Below, one piece after another: positions 25,833-35,133 of a stretch of 64,000 nucleotides of DNA. The stretch spans positions 186,001 to 250,000 of the forward strand of contig NZ_JAPDHW010000004.1 in the NCBI RefSeq assembly GCF_025971945.1, given 5' to 3'. This stretch comes from Chryseobacterium kimseyorum (GTDB lineage Bacteria; Bacteroidota; Bacteroidia; Flavobacteriales; Weeksellaceae). Made by a program: the position numbers and the translations under genes. Position 1 is the first letter of the stretch. Each line of letters begins with the position of its first letter. The notes beneath the pieces were generated by a model. It saw nothing but the letters and a program-made list of their open reading frames with translations, searched no databases and was not told the origin of the DNA.

Positions 25833-26561
25833 TTACTTCTTTTTATTGATAAAATGATTGGACAATGCTAATGTAAGACCGATGACAAATACAAAATAAG
25901 CAACATCTTTAAAATCAATCAAACCTCTTGTAAAACCTAAAAAATGCTGATAAAAACCTATATTCTGAAGAATGAAATCTGCTCCGCCTAATAGTTTATA
26001 ACTCGCCAACTGCTCAATCCCGAAGTACATGATGAAACACATGAAAACGCCCAACAGATAAGCCATGATCTGATTTTGTGAAATGGAAGATGCTAAAATT
26101 CCTACACCGGCAAATGCTGCGATCAGAATAACTAATCCGAAATAACTTCCGAACGTCATTCCCAGATCAATATTTCCTTCCGGTACACCTAAAACATAAA
26201 CGGTATACAGATAGATCAGCGAAGGAATTAAACATAAAATTCCAACCACCCAAACCGAAAGAAATTTTCCGGAAACCAATTCTGAAACTTTCAGTGGTTG
26301 AGAAAATAGCCAGTTTAAAGTGCCGGTCTGCTGTTCTTCCGCAAAAGTTTTCATCGATAATGCCGGGATAATAAACATTAGAAGCCACGGCACTAAAACG
26401 AAGTAGCTCTGTAAAGATGCCAAACCGATGTCGAAAATATTAGACTCGTTCTCGAAAAAAAATAAAAACAGGGTCGTTATCAGACTGAATGCCGCAATGA
26501 TCACCCATGCGCTCCAGTTCCCGAAATAACTCCAAAGTTCTTTTTTAAAAATTGCAATCAT
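25833..26561 (-). CDS. gldF: Gliding motility-associated ABC transporter permease GldF
   Basis: This is the permease subunit of the GldAFG transporter. The 242 residues contain six hydrophobic helices, beginning with MIAIFKKELWSYFGNWSAWV, the typical opening of GldF. It also has PALSMKTFAEEQQTGTLNWLF and PLKVSELVSGKFLSVW, the ABC-2 permease coupling region. It lies 4 bases upstream of gldG and shares its transcript. GldA is not in the window. Confidence 0.93.
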   Translation of the reverse strand: MIAIFKKELWSYFGNWSAWVIIAAFSLITTLFLFFFENESNIFDIGLASLQSYFVLVPWLLMFIIPALSMKTFAEEQQTGTLNWLFSQPLKVSELVSGKFLSVWVVGILCLIPSLIYLYTVYVLGVPEGNIDLGMTFGSYFGLVILIAAFAGVGILASSISQNQIMAYLLGVFMCFIMYFGIEQLASYKLLGGADFILQNIGFYQHFLGFTRGLIDFKDVAYFVFVIGLTLALSNHFINKKK

Positions 26562-26626
26562 ATTTTTTCAATAATCTATCAGATGTACATTTTATCAATG
26601 TAACAATGGTTATTTTATTTTTTATT

Positions 26627-26764
26627 GAACCTGTTATGGTTCTCCTCCATGGGTTTCAACCATAGCTATTATTGTTCAGCCATTTCGTGGTTGTGTGGAA
26701 TTGGTCACGTTTCCTCCATGGGTTTCACCCACGGCTATTGATGTTCAACCACTTCGTGGTTGTG
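26627..26764. repeat. Tandem 55-base repeat with internal short hairpins
   Basis: Two copies of a 55-base unit (26641-26695 and 26710-26764, 47 of 55 positions alike) are separated by 14 bases. Each copy contains a palindrome around GGGTTTC (26650-26663 and 26719-26732) and another around ACTTCGTGGT (near 26680-26692 and 26749-26762), each with a 3-base loop. A further small palindrome GAACC-TGTTAT-GGTTC precedes the first copy. The layout resembles REP elements, and there is no open frame or transposase nearby. Confidence 0.6.
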
Positions 26765-26797
26765 CGAAAAACAGTAAACACTTCTACCTGTTTCTTT

Positions 26798-27355
26798 TTA
26801 CTTTTTACTTTTCCTCCCCTTATTCACCAGTTTCACGGTCATCATGATTAAAAATACCAAAACGAAAAATCCGGTAATTAATTGCCACCAATATTCGATT
26901 ACTGATGATTTTAAAATTACGGTAAATACAACCAGAAATAAAATGAATGTCGCGATTTCATTCGCCTGTCTCAGCTTTATATTGGCTGTTTCTAAAGTAC
27001 TTCCGTTCAGCTTCTTCAACTGATTTACCTTTTTCCAGCACCAGTAGTGATAGACCGCCAACCCAATCAGGAAGGTTAATTTTAAATGAAACCATGGCGT
27101 TTTCATCAACCCCGTATTCAGAAAAATCAAAACCAAGCCACATACGGCCATGATGATACCTGCCGGAACGGTGATGATATTCCATAATCTTCTCGCCATG
27201 AAGATGTATTGCTCTCTGAGAATGGTCTTCTTTTCTTCGGAAAACTCGTCTGTATCTTTATAGTACACAAAAATTCTTACGAGATAAAAAATTCCCGCAA
27301 AATAACTGACCATAAAAATAATATGTAACGCTTTGATGATGGTATACAGCATCAT
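26798..27355 (-). CDS. HemJ/CopD-family membrane protein (UPF0093-like)
   Basis: This 185-residue membrane protein has about four hydrophobic helices and the UPF0093 pattern: LHIIFMVSYFAGIFYLVRIFVYY near the N-terminus, then WFHLKLTFLIGLAVYHYWCW and KLRQANEIATFILFLVVF. Members of this family include HemJ, which oxidises protoporphyrinogen IX in the absence of HemG and HemY. Conserved His residues (His11 and those in WFHLKL and YHYW) are present. It lies downstream of no heme gene here, so assignment to heme synthesis rests on sequence only. CopD-like copper transport is the alternative. Confidence 0.7.
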   Translation of the reverse strand: MMLYTIIKALHIIFMVSYFAGIFYLVRIFVYYKDTDEFSEEKKTILREQYIFMARRLWNIITVPAGIIMAVCGLVLIFLNTGLMKTPWFHLKLTFLIGLAVYHYWCWKKVNQLKKLNGSTLETANIKLRQANEIATFILFLVVFTVILKSSVIEYWWQLITGFFVLVFLIMMTVKLVNKGRKSKK

Positions 27356-27444
27356 AAAAATTTGTGTGCAAAGATAGTTTATTTCAGAAAAAAAGTGAAT
27401 TTTATATGAGGAAATGATGATTAAAGAACAATAATCAACTAATT

Positions 27445-28095
27445 TTAAAATTTAAAAATAAGTTTCATGTCAATATTGAAATTCAAGCCCAGATTTGAAC
27501 CTTCTCGGTTTAACTGATAGTCAAAAGGTAAACCATCTACTGGTGGATCATTCGGAATTTTGTCAATCATATTCTTGTAAGAAAGATCCCTCTGTCTTAT
27601 TCCAAAACCGATTTTCGGCATAAAACCAAACCATGACGTTTCTCTATGTAATAAAATACTGTAGTTGATATTGAGACCGTATTTTATCCGCTTATAATCT
27701 GCTGAACTGAAAGAATAATAATCATCGTTTATGTCATAATAATTTCCTGAAATGCCTTTTCCATTCTGGTTCATATAAAATGCTTCTGCAGAAACCAAAT
27801 GTTTTATCCTTGATTGTGGAGCCAAACTGTAAAAAACTTCGGGTCTGATTTCAAAAATTTGGTTTTTTCCATCAAAATTACCAATATTGATGGGAGTTAA
27901 ACCATCTGCGCCGTATGCTAGTTCAGTACCAATCCACCATCTTTCTGATAACTTTTGAATATAACCAACATTATATCGCTGATCCCGAAACGGAGAAAAA
28001 GTGCTTATAGTAATGATTGATTTAAAATCTTTGGACTGCGCAGAAACCGGACTTGATAAAAAACAAATAAAAGGTAAGAGTAGAAATTTTTTCAT
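27445..28095 (-). CDS. Hypothetical outer-membrane beta-barrel protein with signal peptide
   Basis: This protein of 216 residues begins with a signal peptide (MKKFLLLPFICFLSSPVSAQ). The rest has alternating polar/nonpolar strands rich in Tyr, Phe and Gly (WWIGTELAYGADG, FEIRPEVFYSL, WFGFMPKIGFGIRQRDLSY) and ends in LIFKF, a C-terminal aromatic as in outer-membrane barrels. No family is recognised. It is most likely an 8- to 10-strand porin-like or surface protein. It is separated from the MORN-type gene upstream by 81 bases. Confidence 0.7.
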   Translation of the reverse strand: MKKFLLLPFICFLSSPVSAQSKDFKSIITISTFSPFRDQRYNVGYIQKLSERWWIGTELAYGADGLTPINIGNFDGKNQIFEIRPEVFYSLAPQSRIKHLVSAEAFYMNQNGKGISGNYYDINDDYYSFSSADYKRIKYGLNINYSILLHRETSWFGFMPKIGFGIRQRDLSYKNMIDKIPNDPPVDGLPFDYQLNREGSNLGLNFNIDMKLIFKF

Positions 28096-28176
28096 AGAAT
28101 ATTTCAGAAGATTAATCTGCTAAAAATAATACAATTCTTTATTTGGCAATAAAATAATTTACACTTTCGAAAAGAT

Positions 28177-28620
28177 TTATTTCTGAAAAGATATACTATC
28201 TATTTTCTTACCATCAGCATATTTCTTAATATACATCAACTTCCCGTTTTCATCATAATATTTCCAGTCACCAAAGTAATACCAATGCCTTTGTGCTTCA
28301 GTGATATCTAATCTCGACTCACCTCTTTCCATGATTTTCCCGTTTGGATGATACAGTTTTGTTTTTGTCATACCCTTCCTGATTTTATCTTTTTGATAAA
28401 GCTTATTTTGGAAAGTGGTTTTCCAAACTCCGAATTTCTCACCCATCTTATACTTTCCTACAGCCGTTAAGATTCCCTGATCAGAAGAATATTCTTCTTT
28501 CCATTTGCCATGACGTTTTTGCCATTTGTTTTCAACTTTTACATATTGATTTATAGGCTTTGTTTTACACGAACTCACAACAAAAACTGCAAGACCGAGT
28601 AGTAAGATATTTCTTAGCAT
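28177..28620 (-). CDS. MORN-type (YwqK-like) lipoprotein
   Basis: This is a 147-residue protein with a lipobox VVSSC (Cys18). It has at least four short MORN-like repeats (RHGKWKEEYSSDQGILTAVGKY, EKFGVWKTTFQNKLYQ, LYHPNGKIMERGES, GDWKYYDENGKLMYIKKY), the pattern of the YwqK antitoxin family. The role is unknown; the lipoprotein anchor suggests an envelope function rather than toxin neutralisation in the cytoplasm. Its leader is almost entirely a 15-base-pair hairpin ending in U's right before the ATG, with no Shine-Dalgarno sequence. Confidence 0.72.
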   Translation of the reverse strand: MLRNILLLGLAVFVVSSCKTKPINQYVKVENKWQKRHGKWKEEYSSDQGILTAVGKYKMGEKFGVWKTTFQNKLYQKDKIRKGMTKTKLYHPNGKIMERGESRLDITEAQRHWYYFGDWKYYDENGKLMYIKKYADGKKIDSISFQK

Positions 28621-28660
28621 AAAAAAACAGAATTTCTGTAAATATAGAAATTCTGTTTTT
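28621..28660 (-). terminator. 15-base-pair terminator-like hairpin directly before the start codon at 28620
   Basis: AAAAACAGAATTTCT (28623-28637) and its perfect complement (28646-28660) enclose an 8-base loop. In the minus direction the stem is followed by seven T's and then the ATG. It can end kbl transcription and form the leader of the next gene. Confidence 0.75.
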
Positions 28661-28666
28661 GTTCTA

Positions 28667-28674
28667 CAAATGTA
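28667..28674 (-). promoter_or_regulatory. -7 element between kbl and the MORN-type gene
   Basis: Minus-strand TACATTTG ends 7 bases before the hairpin at 28660, so transcription would start at the base of the stem. It would then give a leader made of little more than that hairpin. Confidence 0.45.
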
Positions 28675-28699
28675 GAATGACTTATCTTAAAATAATTCT

Positions 28700-29896
28700 T
28701 TACGAAATTACTCCTAATTCTTTTCCAACTTTTTCAAAAGCTGCAATTGCTTTATCCAAATGCTCTCTCGTATGCGCTGCTGAAAGCTGCACTCTGATTC
28801 TTGCTTTTTCTTTAGGAACAACAGGATAGAAGAATCCGATTACGTAAATTCCCTCATCCATCAACTTTTCAGCCATTTTCTGAGCCAGTTTAGCATCATA
28901 TAACATAACAGGAACAATTGCCGCATCGCCTTCCGGAATATCAAAGCCTCTAGCAGTCATTTCTGTTCTGAAATATTCTGCATTTTCCATCACCTGATCT
29001 CTCAGTGAAGTGTCCGCCGAAATCATATCTAAAACTTTCAAAGCCGCCCCAACAATTCCGGGAGCCAGAGAATTTGAAAATAAGTACGGACGAGAACGTT
29101 GTCTCAACATATCGATGATCTCTTTTTTACCTGAAGTAAATCCGCCTAAAGCACCACCCAAAGCCTTTCCTAGAGTTGATGTGATAATATCTACTCTACC
29201 CATTACTTCGTTGGCTTCGTGTGTTCCACGACCTGTTTTACCAATAAAACCTGTTGCGTGAGAATCATCAACCATTACCAAAGCGTCATATTTGTCGGCT
29301 AGATCGCAAACACCTTTCAGGTCAGCAACAATACCGTCCATTGAAAACACTCCGTCAGTCACGATAATTTTAAATCTGTGATTTTTCTCTGAAGCGGCAA
29401 TCAATTGCGCTTCAAGATCAGCCATATTATTATTTTTGTAACGGTATCTTGCAGCTTTACAAAGACGCACTCCGTCGATAATCGAAGCGTGATTCAATTC
29501 GTCTGAAATAATTGCGTCTTCTTCAGTAAAAAGAGGTTCGAAAACTCCACCATTTGCATCGAAACATGCTGCGTACAGAATCGTGTCTTCAAGACCTAAA
29601 AACTGAGCAATTTTTTCTTCTAACTGCTTGTGAATATCCTGAGTTCCACAGATAAAACGTACCGAAGACATTCCGTAGCCATGAGATTCAATCATATCCT
29701 GAGAAGCTTTCATAACTTCAGGATGGTTAGATAGTCCCAGATAATTGTTCGCACAGAAATTTAATAGTTTCTTTCCGTTCGCTTCGATTTCTGCACTTTG
29801 CTGTGACGTGATGATTCTTTCCTTTTTAAAAAGACCATCATTTTCGATATTTTTTAGTTCGTTCTGTAGATTTTCAAGATACTTTTCAGAGATCAT
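28700..29896 (-). CDS. kbl: Glycine C-acetyltransferase
   Basis: This is a PLP enzyme of the alpha-oxoamine synthase family that splits 2-amino-3-ketobutyrate with CoA to glycine and acetyl-CoA. At 398 residues it is full length. It has the family start [20 protein letters not shown], the pocket [17 protein letters not shown], and the PLP lysine in [10 protein letters not shown] (Lys244). Threonine dehydrogenase, the usual partner, is not next to it. It is cytoplasmic and probably forms a monocistronic unit with its terminator at 28621-28660. Confidence 0.94.
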   Translation of the reverse strand: MISEKYLENLQNELKNIENDGLFKKERIITSQQSAEIEANGKKLLNFCANNYLGLSNHPEVMKASQDMIESHGYGMSSVRFICGTQDIHKQLEEKIAQFLGLEDTILYAACFDANGGVFEPLFTEEDAIISDELNHASIIDGVRLCKAARYRYKNNNMADLEAQLIAASEKNHRFKIIVTDGVFSMDGIVADLKGVCDLADKYDALVMVDDSHATGFIGKTGRGTHEANEVMGRVDIITSTLGKALGGALGGFTSGKKEIIDMLRQRSRPYLFSNSLAPGIVGAALKVLDMISADTSLRDQVMENAEYFRTEMTARGFDIPEGDAAIVPVMLYDAKLAQKMAEKLMDEGIYVIGFFYPVVPKEKARIRVQLSAAHTREHLDKAIAAFEKVGKELGVIS

Positions 29897-30029
29897 TATT
29901 ATAATTATTTAGGTTCGCTAATTTAATAAAAAGGCTTTAAAGAATTTACTTTTATCATTTTAAATTCTGTTTTTTGATTCTGATACAAGATTTCTATTAA
30001 ATAGTCTACTGATTTTATAGGATAATAAT

Positions 30030-30037
30030 TATATTTG
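30030..30037 (+). promoter_or_regulatory. -7 element of the cupin-like gene
   Basis: TATATTTG, with the start site expected near 30043, so either in-frame ATG (30048 or 30057) would give a very short leader. Confidence 0.5.
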
Positions 30038-30056
30038 AACCTTCAAAATGTATCAA

Positions 30057-30926
30057 ATGAAATTATCTCAGATTATACGTGCAAAAAATATTGAGGCTGA
30101 CGACTTTCTGAACCAATATATGAAAGCTGCAAAACCCATTATTTTAAAAGATTTCATAGAACCGGAAAGTCCCGCATTTCAAAAATGGAATTATGAGTAT
30201 TTCAAAGAAATTGCAGGAGACACCAAAGTGAATGTTTACGGAAGCGAAATAGAGTCTATTGATCGTGTTGCAAGCAAACCGGTTGGCGAAACCACTTTCG
30301 CATCCTACTTAGATTTAATTTCTACAAAAATAACTGAGCACCGTTTATTTTTATTTAATCTGTTAAGTCTGAAACCTGAGCTTAAAAATGATATTCATTA
30401 TAAAGATATTACCAAGGGCAAAGTTTTAAAATGGTTGCCTTTCATGTTTTTTGGCGGACAGGGTTCGATTACCAGAAACCATATTGATATCGATATGTCA
30501 CATGTTTTCTTATCTCAGTTTCAGGGTGTGAAAAGGGTTTGGCTTTTTCCCTGGGAACAGTCTGACTTAATGTATAAACTGCCTTACAACTTTCACAGTC
30601 TGGTCAATCTTCAGGAGCCGGATTATGAAAAATATCCCGCCTTGAAACATTTGAATGGTTACGAAGCTGTCATTCATCCGGGAGAAACACTTTACATTCC
30701 TTCAGGCTGGTGGCATTACATTCAGTACGAGACGGAAGGGTATTCGGTTTCGGTAAGAGCTTTACCATCAAGTGCCCTAGAGAAATGGAGAGGGTTTAAG
30801 AACTTGGTTATCATCAGACATTTCGATAACGCGATGAGAAAAATTTTTAAAGAAAAATGGTTTAATTATAAAGTCAGAATTGCTGAGAAACGTGCGCAGC
30901 GCGCAATGAAAAAATTAAAAGTATAA
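30057..30926 (+). CDS. Cupin-like (JmjC-type) domain protein
   Basis: This 289-residue cytoplasmic protein belongs to the cupin_8/JmjC group of Fe(II)/2-oxoglutarate oxygenases. The first iron-binding pair is within NHIDIDMSH, and the distal His is in PSGWWHYIQY; PGETLYIPSGWWH is the family phrase. It ends in a Lys/Arg-rich helix (KVRIAEKRAQRAMKKLKV). The substrate is unknown; related proteins hydroxylate ribosomal proteins or other residues. An ATG at 30048 would add MYQ; 30057 gives the more usual start. Confidence 0.8.
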   Translation: MKLSQIIRAKNIEADDFLNQYMKAAKPIILKDFIEPESPAFQKWNYEYFKEIAGDTKVNVYGSEIESIDRVASKPVGETTFASYLDLISTKITEHRLFLFNLLSLKPELKNDIHYKDITKGKVLKWLPFMFFGGQGSITRNHIDIDMSHVFLSQFQGVKRVWLFPWEQSDLMYKLPYNFHSLVNLQEPDYEKYPALKHLNGYEAVIHPGETLYIPSGWWHYIQYETEGYSVSVRALPSSALEKWRGFKNLVIIRHFDNAMRKIFKEKWFNYKVRIAEKRAQRAMKKLKV

Positions 30927-30927
30927 A

Positions 30928-30959
30928 AAATAAAGCCTTCACTGTCGAAGGCTTTATTT
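30928..30959. terminator. Bidirectional terminator after the cupin-like gene
   Basis: The perfect stem AAATAAAGCCTTC / GAAGGCTTTATTT with a 6-base loop begins 2 bases past the stop. It faces the converging gene ending at 30978. Confidence 0.85.
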
Positions 30960-30977
30960 AGTTTATCAATTTATATT

Positions 30978-31385
30978 TTATGGTTCAATCCTGGTTAAGA
31001 TACTACCTTTCAGTGATTTTGTACGAGCTACACATTCATCTGTAACTGCATCAATAGTTAATTTATCCCCTGTAATTTCAAATGAATAATTACCCTTTGC
31101 ACCAACTTCACACGGAGATCCTCCTGAGATTTTAGAAAAGTTGATTTGATTTCCTTTCACTTCGTATCTAGTACTTTCTATCACTTTATTTTCTAAAATA
31201 ACATCCATCTTGTCTTTAGAAAATTTTAAAATGATCTCTTCTGCCATCGGTATTTTACCGATTCCACTCCACTGCGTATCTAATAATGGATTGCCGGCGT
31301 CTTTTTTATTTTCACACGAACTAATAATCAGGAGAAAAATTCCTGTTAAAAGCAACTTGCTGAAGAATTTTTTTTTCGTTTTCAT
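30978..31385 (-). CDS. Hypothetical lipoprotein
   Basis: This is a 135-residue lipoprotein with a lipobox LIISSC (Cys24). The rest is a small predicted barrel (WSGIGKIPMAEEIILKF, YEVKGNQINFSKISGGSPCEVG, YSFEITGDKLTIDAVTDECVA) with two further Cys residues that may form a disulfide. The outline resembles META or lipocalin-like small domains, but I do not assign a family. It is a single transcript with its own -7 element and a shared terminator. Confidence 0.65.
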   Translation of the reverse strand: MKTKKKFFSKLLLTGIFLLIISSCENKKDAGNPLLDTQWSGIGKIPMAEEIILKFSKDKMDVILENKVIESTRYEVKGNQINFSKISGGSPCEVGAKGNYSFEITGDKLTIDAVTDECVARTKSLKGSILTRIEP

Positions 31386-31411
31386 ACATATTGGTTTAAA
31401 AGTTAGTAATA

Positions 31412-31419
31412 CAAATATA
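31412..31419 (-). promoter_or_regulatory. -7 element of the 31385 lipoprotein gene
   Basis: Minus-strand TATATTTG, 26 bases before the ATG, a good TAnnTTTG match. Confidence 0.5.
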
Positions 31420-31445
31420 CACTGAAAACCAATACAATAAAAAAA

Positions 31446-33359
31446 TTATTCTTTAATAAATTTAAGATTTGAATTTTGAATCTTTAGAAAATAGATGCCT
31501 TTTACTAATGAAGATATATCGATTTTGCTCTCTGTTCCTCCTTTTTTCACCAGCCTTCCGTCTGCTGTATAAATAGTAAAATCAGTCTGTTTTTTTAGCC
31601 CTGAAATAAATAAGTGATCTTTTGCAGGATTTGGATAAATGCTCAACGGATCCATTTTAACATCTGATGTACTCAATGTATTATCTAATGTCACTGTTGA
31701 GTTTTTTTCTAAAATCTGATATTCATAGTTAAATTCTACATTGGCTACAGGAAAGGCCACCGTTTCTGTAAAATATTGATTGTTCAAGGTATTATTTAAG
31801 GCAAAATAAGCAACCTGACCTCCGGTTCCGTTCACCTTGATTGGCAATGGCATATCAAAAAAGCTCACAGAAGTATGACTTTGCGTTTGGGCGGCTTTAA
31901 AAGTAACTGTGCTTCCGGTCTGTTTCCAGCGGATGTCGTAAGTTGGATAACCCTGACCGTAAATCCAGTCAGCAAAAAATCCTGTAAAATCTTTTCCTGT
32001 AGACTGAAGCAGTGACGCATTAAGATCTGTTGTTTTCACATAACTATATGCTAAATTCGGTCGTGCATGGTACTCTTTTAAAGCCTGATAAAATACGGTT
32101 TCTCCCAAAATCCATTTAATCATCCTTACAACGTAACCGCCTTTTGCGTAGGTTAACCGTCCGTCAAAAATGCTCCCTATACTTCCGAGATTGGCATCTG
32201 CAACATACACACTGCCTCCTGTAACATTGGTAATATAATTTTTCTGGTCTAAAAGGTAGCTCATAAACTGAGCATTGGTAAGTAATAGCTTTTCGTTTGC
32301 AACATGTTCTCCAAATGTGGCAAAACCTTCATTCAGCCAGATATCATTCCATGCTCCACAGGTAACCTTATCACCAAACCATTGATGGGCAAGTTCATGA
32401 GCGATCAGCTGTTTGCTCCAAGCGCCCATAGAAGACATTGTCTGATGTTCCATTCCACCGCCTGCGGTAAATTCCATGTGACCGTATTTTTCATTTCGAA
32501 AAGGATAAGGTCCGAAGAATGTTTCAAAAGTATTCATGACTGTTTTCGTCCATTCAATATTAGCCATGTTGGTTGTATTGTTAGACGTAGCCGGATAAAT
32601 ATAATTCACGAAAGGAAATGGCGGAGTTCCCATCGTGTCATTTAATTTCACAAAATTGGTAATCGAGAGTGCCACCAGATAAGCAGCTGTAGGATATTGG
32701 GTTCTCCAAAAAGTTAATTTCTGTCCGCTTCCCAAGATCGTTTCGCTCATCATTTTTCCGTTTGAAGCGACACTGTATTGCGACGGTGTAGTTACTTTGA
32801 TGTCAAACCTGTCAATTTTATCGTTCAAACTTTGTTTCGTAGGAAACCAATCCTGTGCACCATAAGGTTCGTTCAAAGTAGATAAAACGGGAGTTCCACC
32901 TTGACTATTGGTGAAAAACGCGTTATTATTGGTTGGAGGAGCACCATTATACTGAATCGTCAGAGAATCCAAAACGTTTGCAGGAAGAGCAGATGTAAAA
33001 TCTATTTTAACTTCTTTTGTGGTCAGTTGCTGAAAAGCCAGAGATTGGCCATGGAATGTGACCTGAGAAACCGTTAACTGATTGGTGAGATCAAAATAGA
33101 TACTGCTCATTGCCTGACTCGGCTTGAAATGGGAAGTTACCGAACCGGAGATCTGATGCACTGCGGGATTTATTGAAACATCCATTCTCTGATATTGCAG
33201 ATCATAGTTTAATGTATTCGGATTGGTATTTCCGGCATTCATTTTTGCAGCATAAGATTTCATTTCCTTTGCCATTAATCCCTTCATCTCAAGATTTTCC
33301 TGTGATAAAACTGTTTGACACACTAAAACACTTAAAATAAGAAGGTAAAACTTTTTCAT
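31446..33359 (-). CDS. M1-family zinc aminopeptidase with T9SS sorting domain
   Basis: This 637-residue exported peptidase has a signal peptide (LLILSVLVCQTVLSQ). It has an M1 beta-sandwich (about 50-240), then the catalytic domain with GGGMEHQ (replacing GAMEN), zinc motif HELAHQW (His321, His325) and the third ligand Glu344 in WLNEGFATF. It ends in a T9SS type A domain (SIYPNPAKDHLFISGL, FTIYTADGRLVKKG, KGIYFLKIQN). It should cut peptides outside the cell. The GGGMEHQ form is usual in cold-active or membrane M1 members. Confidence 0.93.
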   Translation of the reverse strand: MKKFYLLILSVLVCQTVLSQENLEMKGLMAKEMKSYAAKMNAGNTNPNTLNYDLQYQRMDVSINPAVHQISGSVTSHFKPSQAMSSIYFDLTNQLTVSQVTFHGQSLAFQQLTTKEVKIDFTSALPANVLDSLTIQYNGAPPTNNNAFFTNSQGGTPVLSTLNEPYGAQDWFPTKQSLNDKIDRFDIKVTTPSQYSVASNGKMMSETILGSGQKLTFWRTQYPTAAYLVALSITNFVKLNDTMGTPPFPFVNYIYPATSNNTTNMANIEWTKTVMNTFETFFGPYPFRNEKYGHMEFTAGGGMEHQTMSSMGAWSKQLIAHELAHQWFGDKVTCGAWNDIWLNEGFATFGEHVANEKLLLTNAQFMSYLLDQKNYITNVTGGSVYVADANLGSIGSIFDGRLTYAKGGYVVRMIKWILGETVFYQALKEYHARPNLAYSYVKTTDLNASLLQSTGKDFTGFFADWIYGQGYPTYDIRWKQTGSTVTFKAAQTQSHTSVSFFDMPLPIKVNGTGGQVAYFALNNTLNNQYFTETVAFPVANVEFNYEYQILEKNSTVTLDNTLSTSDVKMDPLSIYPNPAKDHLFISGLKKQTDFTIYTADGRLVKKGGTESKIDISSLVKGIYFLKIQNSNLKFIKE

Positions 33360-33445
33360 ATCTATTGAATATACGATTGTCTGGATGATATGGTTTTGAT
33401 TTAAATGTAAACCAAATTCATTATCAGTAAATTAGAGGTTAAAGA

Positions 33446-33480
33446 TAAAAAAAACCTTTCAATCTGAGATTAAAAGGTTT
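33446..33480 (-). terminator. Rho-independent terminator after dacB
   Basis: AAACCTTT / AAAGGTTT with an inner AATCT / AGATT pair. In the minus direction it is followed by a run of T's, 25 bases after the dacB stop. Confidence 0.75.
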
Positions 33481-33504
33481 GTATGTTAAGTATTTTATTA
33501 ATTT

Positions 33505-34974
33505 TTACAAATCCAAAGCCGGCTGAAGAATTTTCTCAATTCTGTTTTTCACCATATCTACGGATCCTGAATAATTATTTACCAAAATCGAGAACACCAA
33601 AGTTCTACCCGTATTCGTTTTCATATATCCTGTCAGCGCTTTAACTTTATTTAAAGTTCCTGTTTTAGCGAAAATCTGTCCGTTTCCTTCACCAATAAAC
33701 ATTCTCTTTAGAGTTCCCGTTTGTCCTGCAATCGGCAGAGAGTCAAAATAAGTTTTGTAATATTTCTGATTCATCAAGGAAGTCAAAAATTTCACCTGAG
33801 ATATCGGCGTCACATGATTGCTTCTTGATAATCCGCTTCCGTCCATATAATTCAATCCTTCAACATCGAAAGCAACATCTTTTAAATGCTCATTCACCAC
33901 AATTCTACCTGATTCTGAAGTCTGATCGCCCTTTTTCTGGAAACCAACTGTCTTCAACAATGCTTCTGCCAAACCATTATCACTACGCTGATTGGTGTAG
34001 TATATAATATCAGACAATGTTGGAGATTTGTAAGCAGAAATCATTTTTCTTACCTCAGGAGCAGTATCCGTAGTTCTAGGAGTTACTTTTCCGGTAACAC
34101 CTACTCCACTTTTCACCAAAGTTGCTCTGAAAGTATTCGCTAAAAATGCAGGTGCATCAGGAAGTTTAGTTGTCAAAATTCCCTCGCCATCGTATTTTTC
34201 AGCATAAACCATTTGATTGGCGTACGGTGAAACGTAAAAATATTTTTTATCTGAAGCTGAGCTGTTGCCTTTTTTAACGATCAGTTTTTCGTTGGCAGGA
34301 TTGATTTCGCGGGTTGTACCAACCGGCAGATAGTAGTTATTGTTTTCTAGCCACACAACATTTTCCGGAAGTCTCGAAATGTTACCTTTGAAAAGCGCTG
34401 TCTGAATTACAATATCACCATTTACCTTTTTGATGCCCTCACGAGACATTCCACTCACGAAGTCTGATACGATTTCTTTGTAAGACCAAGCTCCCGCTTT
34501 GTTGGTTCCCAATGACGGGTCACCACTTCCTACAATATAAAGATTTCCGTTCAAAACCCCATTTTCGTCAATATCTCCGGAATATTCTAGTTGCGTCATC
34601 CAACGGTAATTTTCTCCTAACAGATGCAAAGCAGTTTCTGTAGTTAATAATTTTGTGGTCGAAGCTGGAACCAGTGGAGTGTTTTCATTATACGAAGAGA
34701 TTACTTTCTTCGTTTTCGGGTCATAGACTACAAATCCCCAGGTTGCATTTTTCAGCACGGGATCTGTCATCATTGTGTTTAGGTTTACATCTACAAGTTC
34801 TTTAGGAGACAAAAAAGCCTTTTCAACAGCTGCTGCGGGAGAAGGTAAATTTAAACCGCTTTTTTGACTGTCGAAATTAGGAGAATAAAGAACTGTAGAT
34901 ACGGTAGACTGAGCAAGGAAAAAACCAGTGGCCAAAACCGTAATACCTGAAATATACTTTCTGTAATTTATCAT
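33505..34974 (-). CDS. dacB: D-alanyl-D-alanine carboxypeptidase/endopeptidase (PBP4)
   Basis: This is a class C penicillin-binding protein that trims peptidoglycan crosslinks in the periplasm. The motifs are VPASTTKLLTT (Ser105, Lys108), the SxN box in QRSDNGLAEALL and the KTG box in FAKTGTLNKV. It has an N-terminal export signal (YISGITVLATGFFLAQ). The start at 34974 begins MINYRKYISG. An upstream ATG at 35037 would add 21 residues with a basic stretch, and the -7 at 35061-35068 sits before both, so the start is not certain. Confidence 0.93.
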   Translation of the reverse strand: MINYRKYISGITVLATGFFLAQSTVSTVLYSPNFDSQKSGLNLPSPAAAVEKAFLSPKELVDVNLNTMMTDPVLKNATWGFVVYDPKTKKVISSYNENTPLVPASTTKLLTTETALHLLGENYRWMTQLEYSGDIDENGVLNGNLYIVGSGDPSLGTNKAGAWSYKEIVSDFVSGMSREGIKKVNGDIVIQTALFKGNISRLPENVVWLENNNYYLPVGTTREINPANEKLIVKKGNSSASDKKYFYVSPYANQMVYAEKYDGEGILTTKLPDAPAFLANTFRATLVKSGVGVTGKVTPRTTDTAPEVRKMISAYKSPTLSDIIYYTNQRSDNGLAEALLKTVGFQKKGDQTSESGRIVVNEHLKDVAFDVEGLNYMDGSGLSRSNHVTPISQVKFLTSLMNQKYYKTYFDSLPIAGQTGTLKRMFIGEGNGQIFAKTGTLNKVKALTGYMKTNTGRTLVFSILVNNYSGSVDMVKNRIEKILQPALDL

Positions 34975-35060
34975 CAATTTTTTCTTTTTGTTATATTTTG
35001 GATAGTTTAAAAAACGATTAGTTAAATCTTTTCTCAAAATCCAAACACATAATAAACGTT

Positions 35061-35068
35061 CAAATGTA
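35061..35068 (-). promoter_or_regulatory. -7 element of dacB
   Basis: Minus-strand TACATTTG, 24 bases before the upstream ATG at 35037 and 87 before the preferred ATG at 34974. Confidence 0.45.
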
Positions 35069-35133
35069 GATATTATTGTTAGAATGTGGTCTACAAAGAT
35101 ATAATAAAAGCATATAAAGTTTGTTAAAACTTG

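Noticed and set aside
26641..26764. Possible CRISPR array
   Set aside because: There are only two 55-base units with mismatches, no spacer pattern and no cas genes.
28700..29896. Threonine dehydrogenase operon
   Set aside because: kbl stands alone; no tdh-like gene is found in the window.
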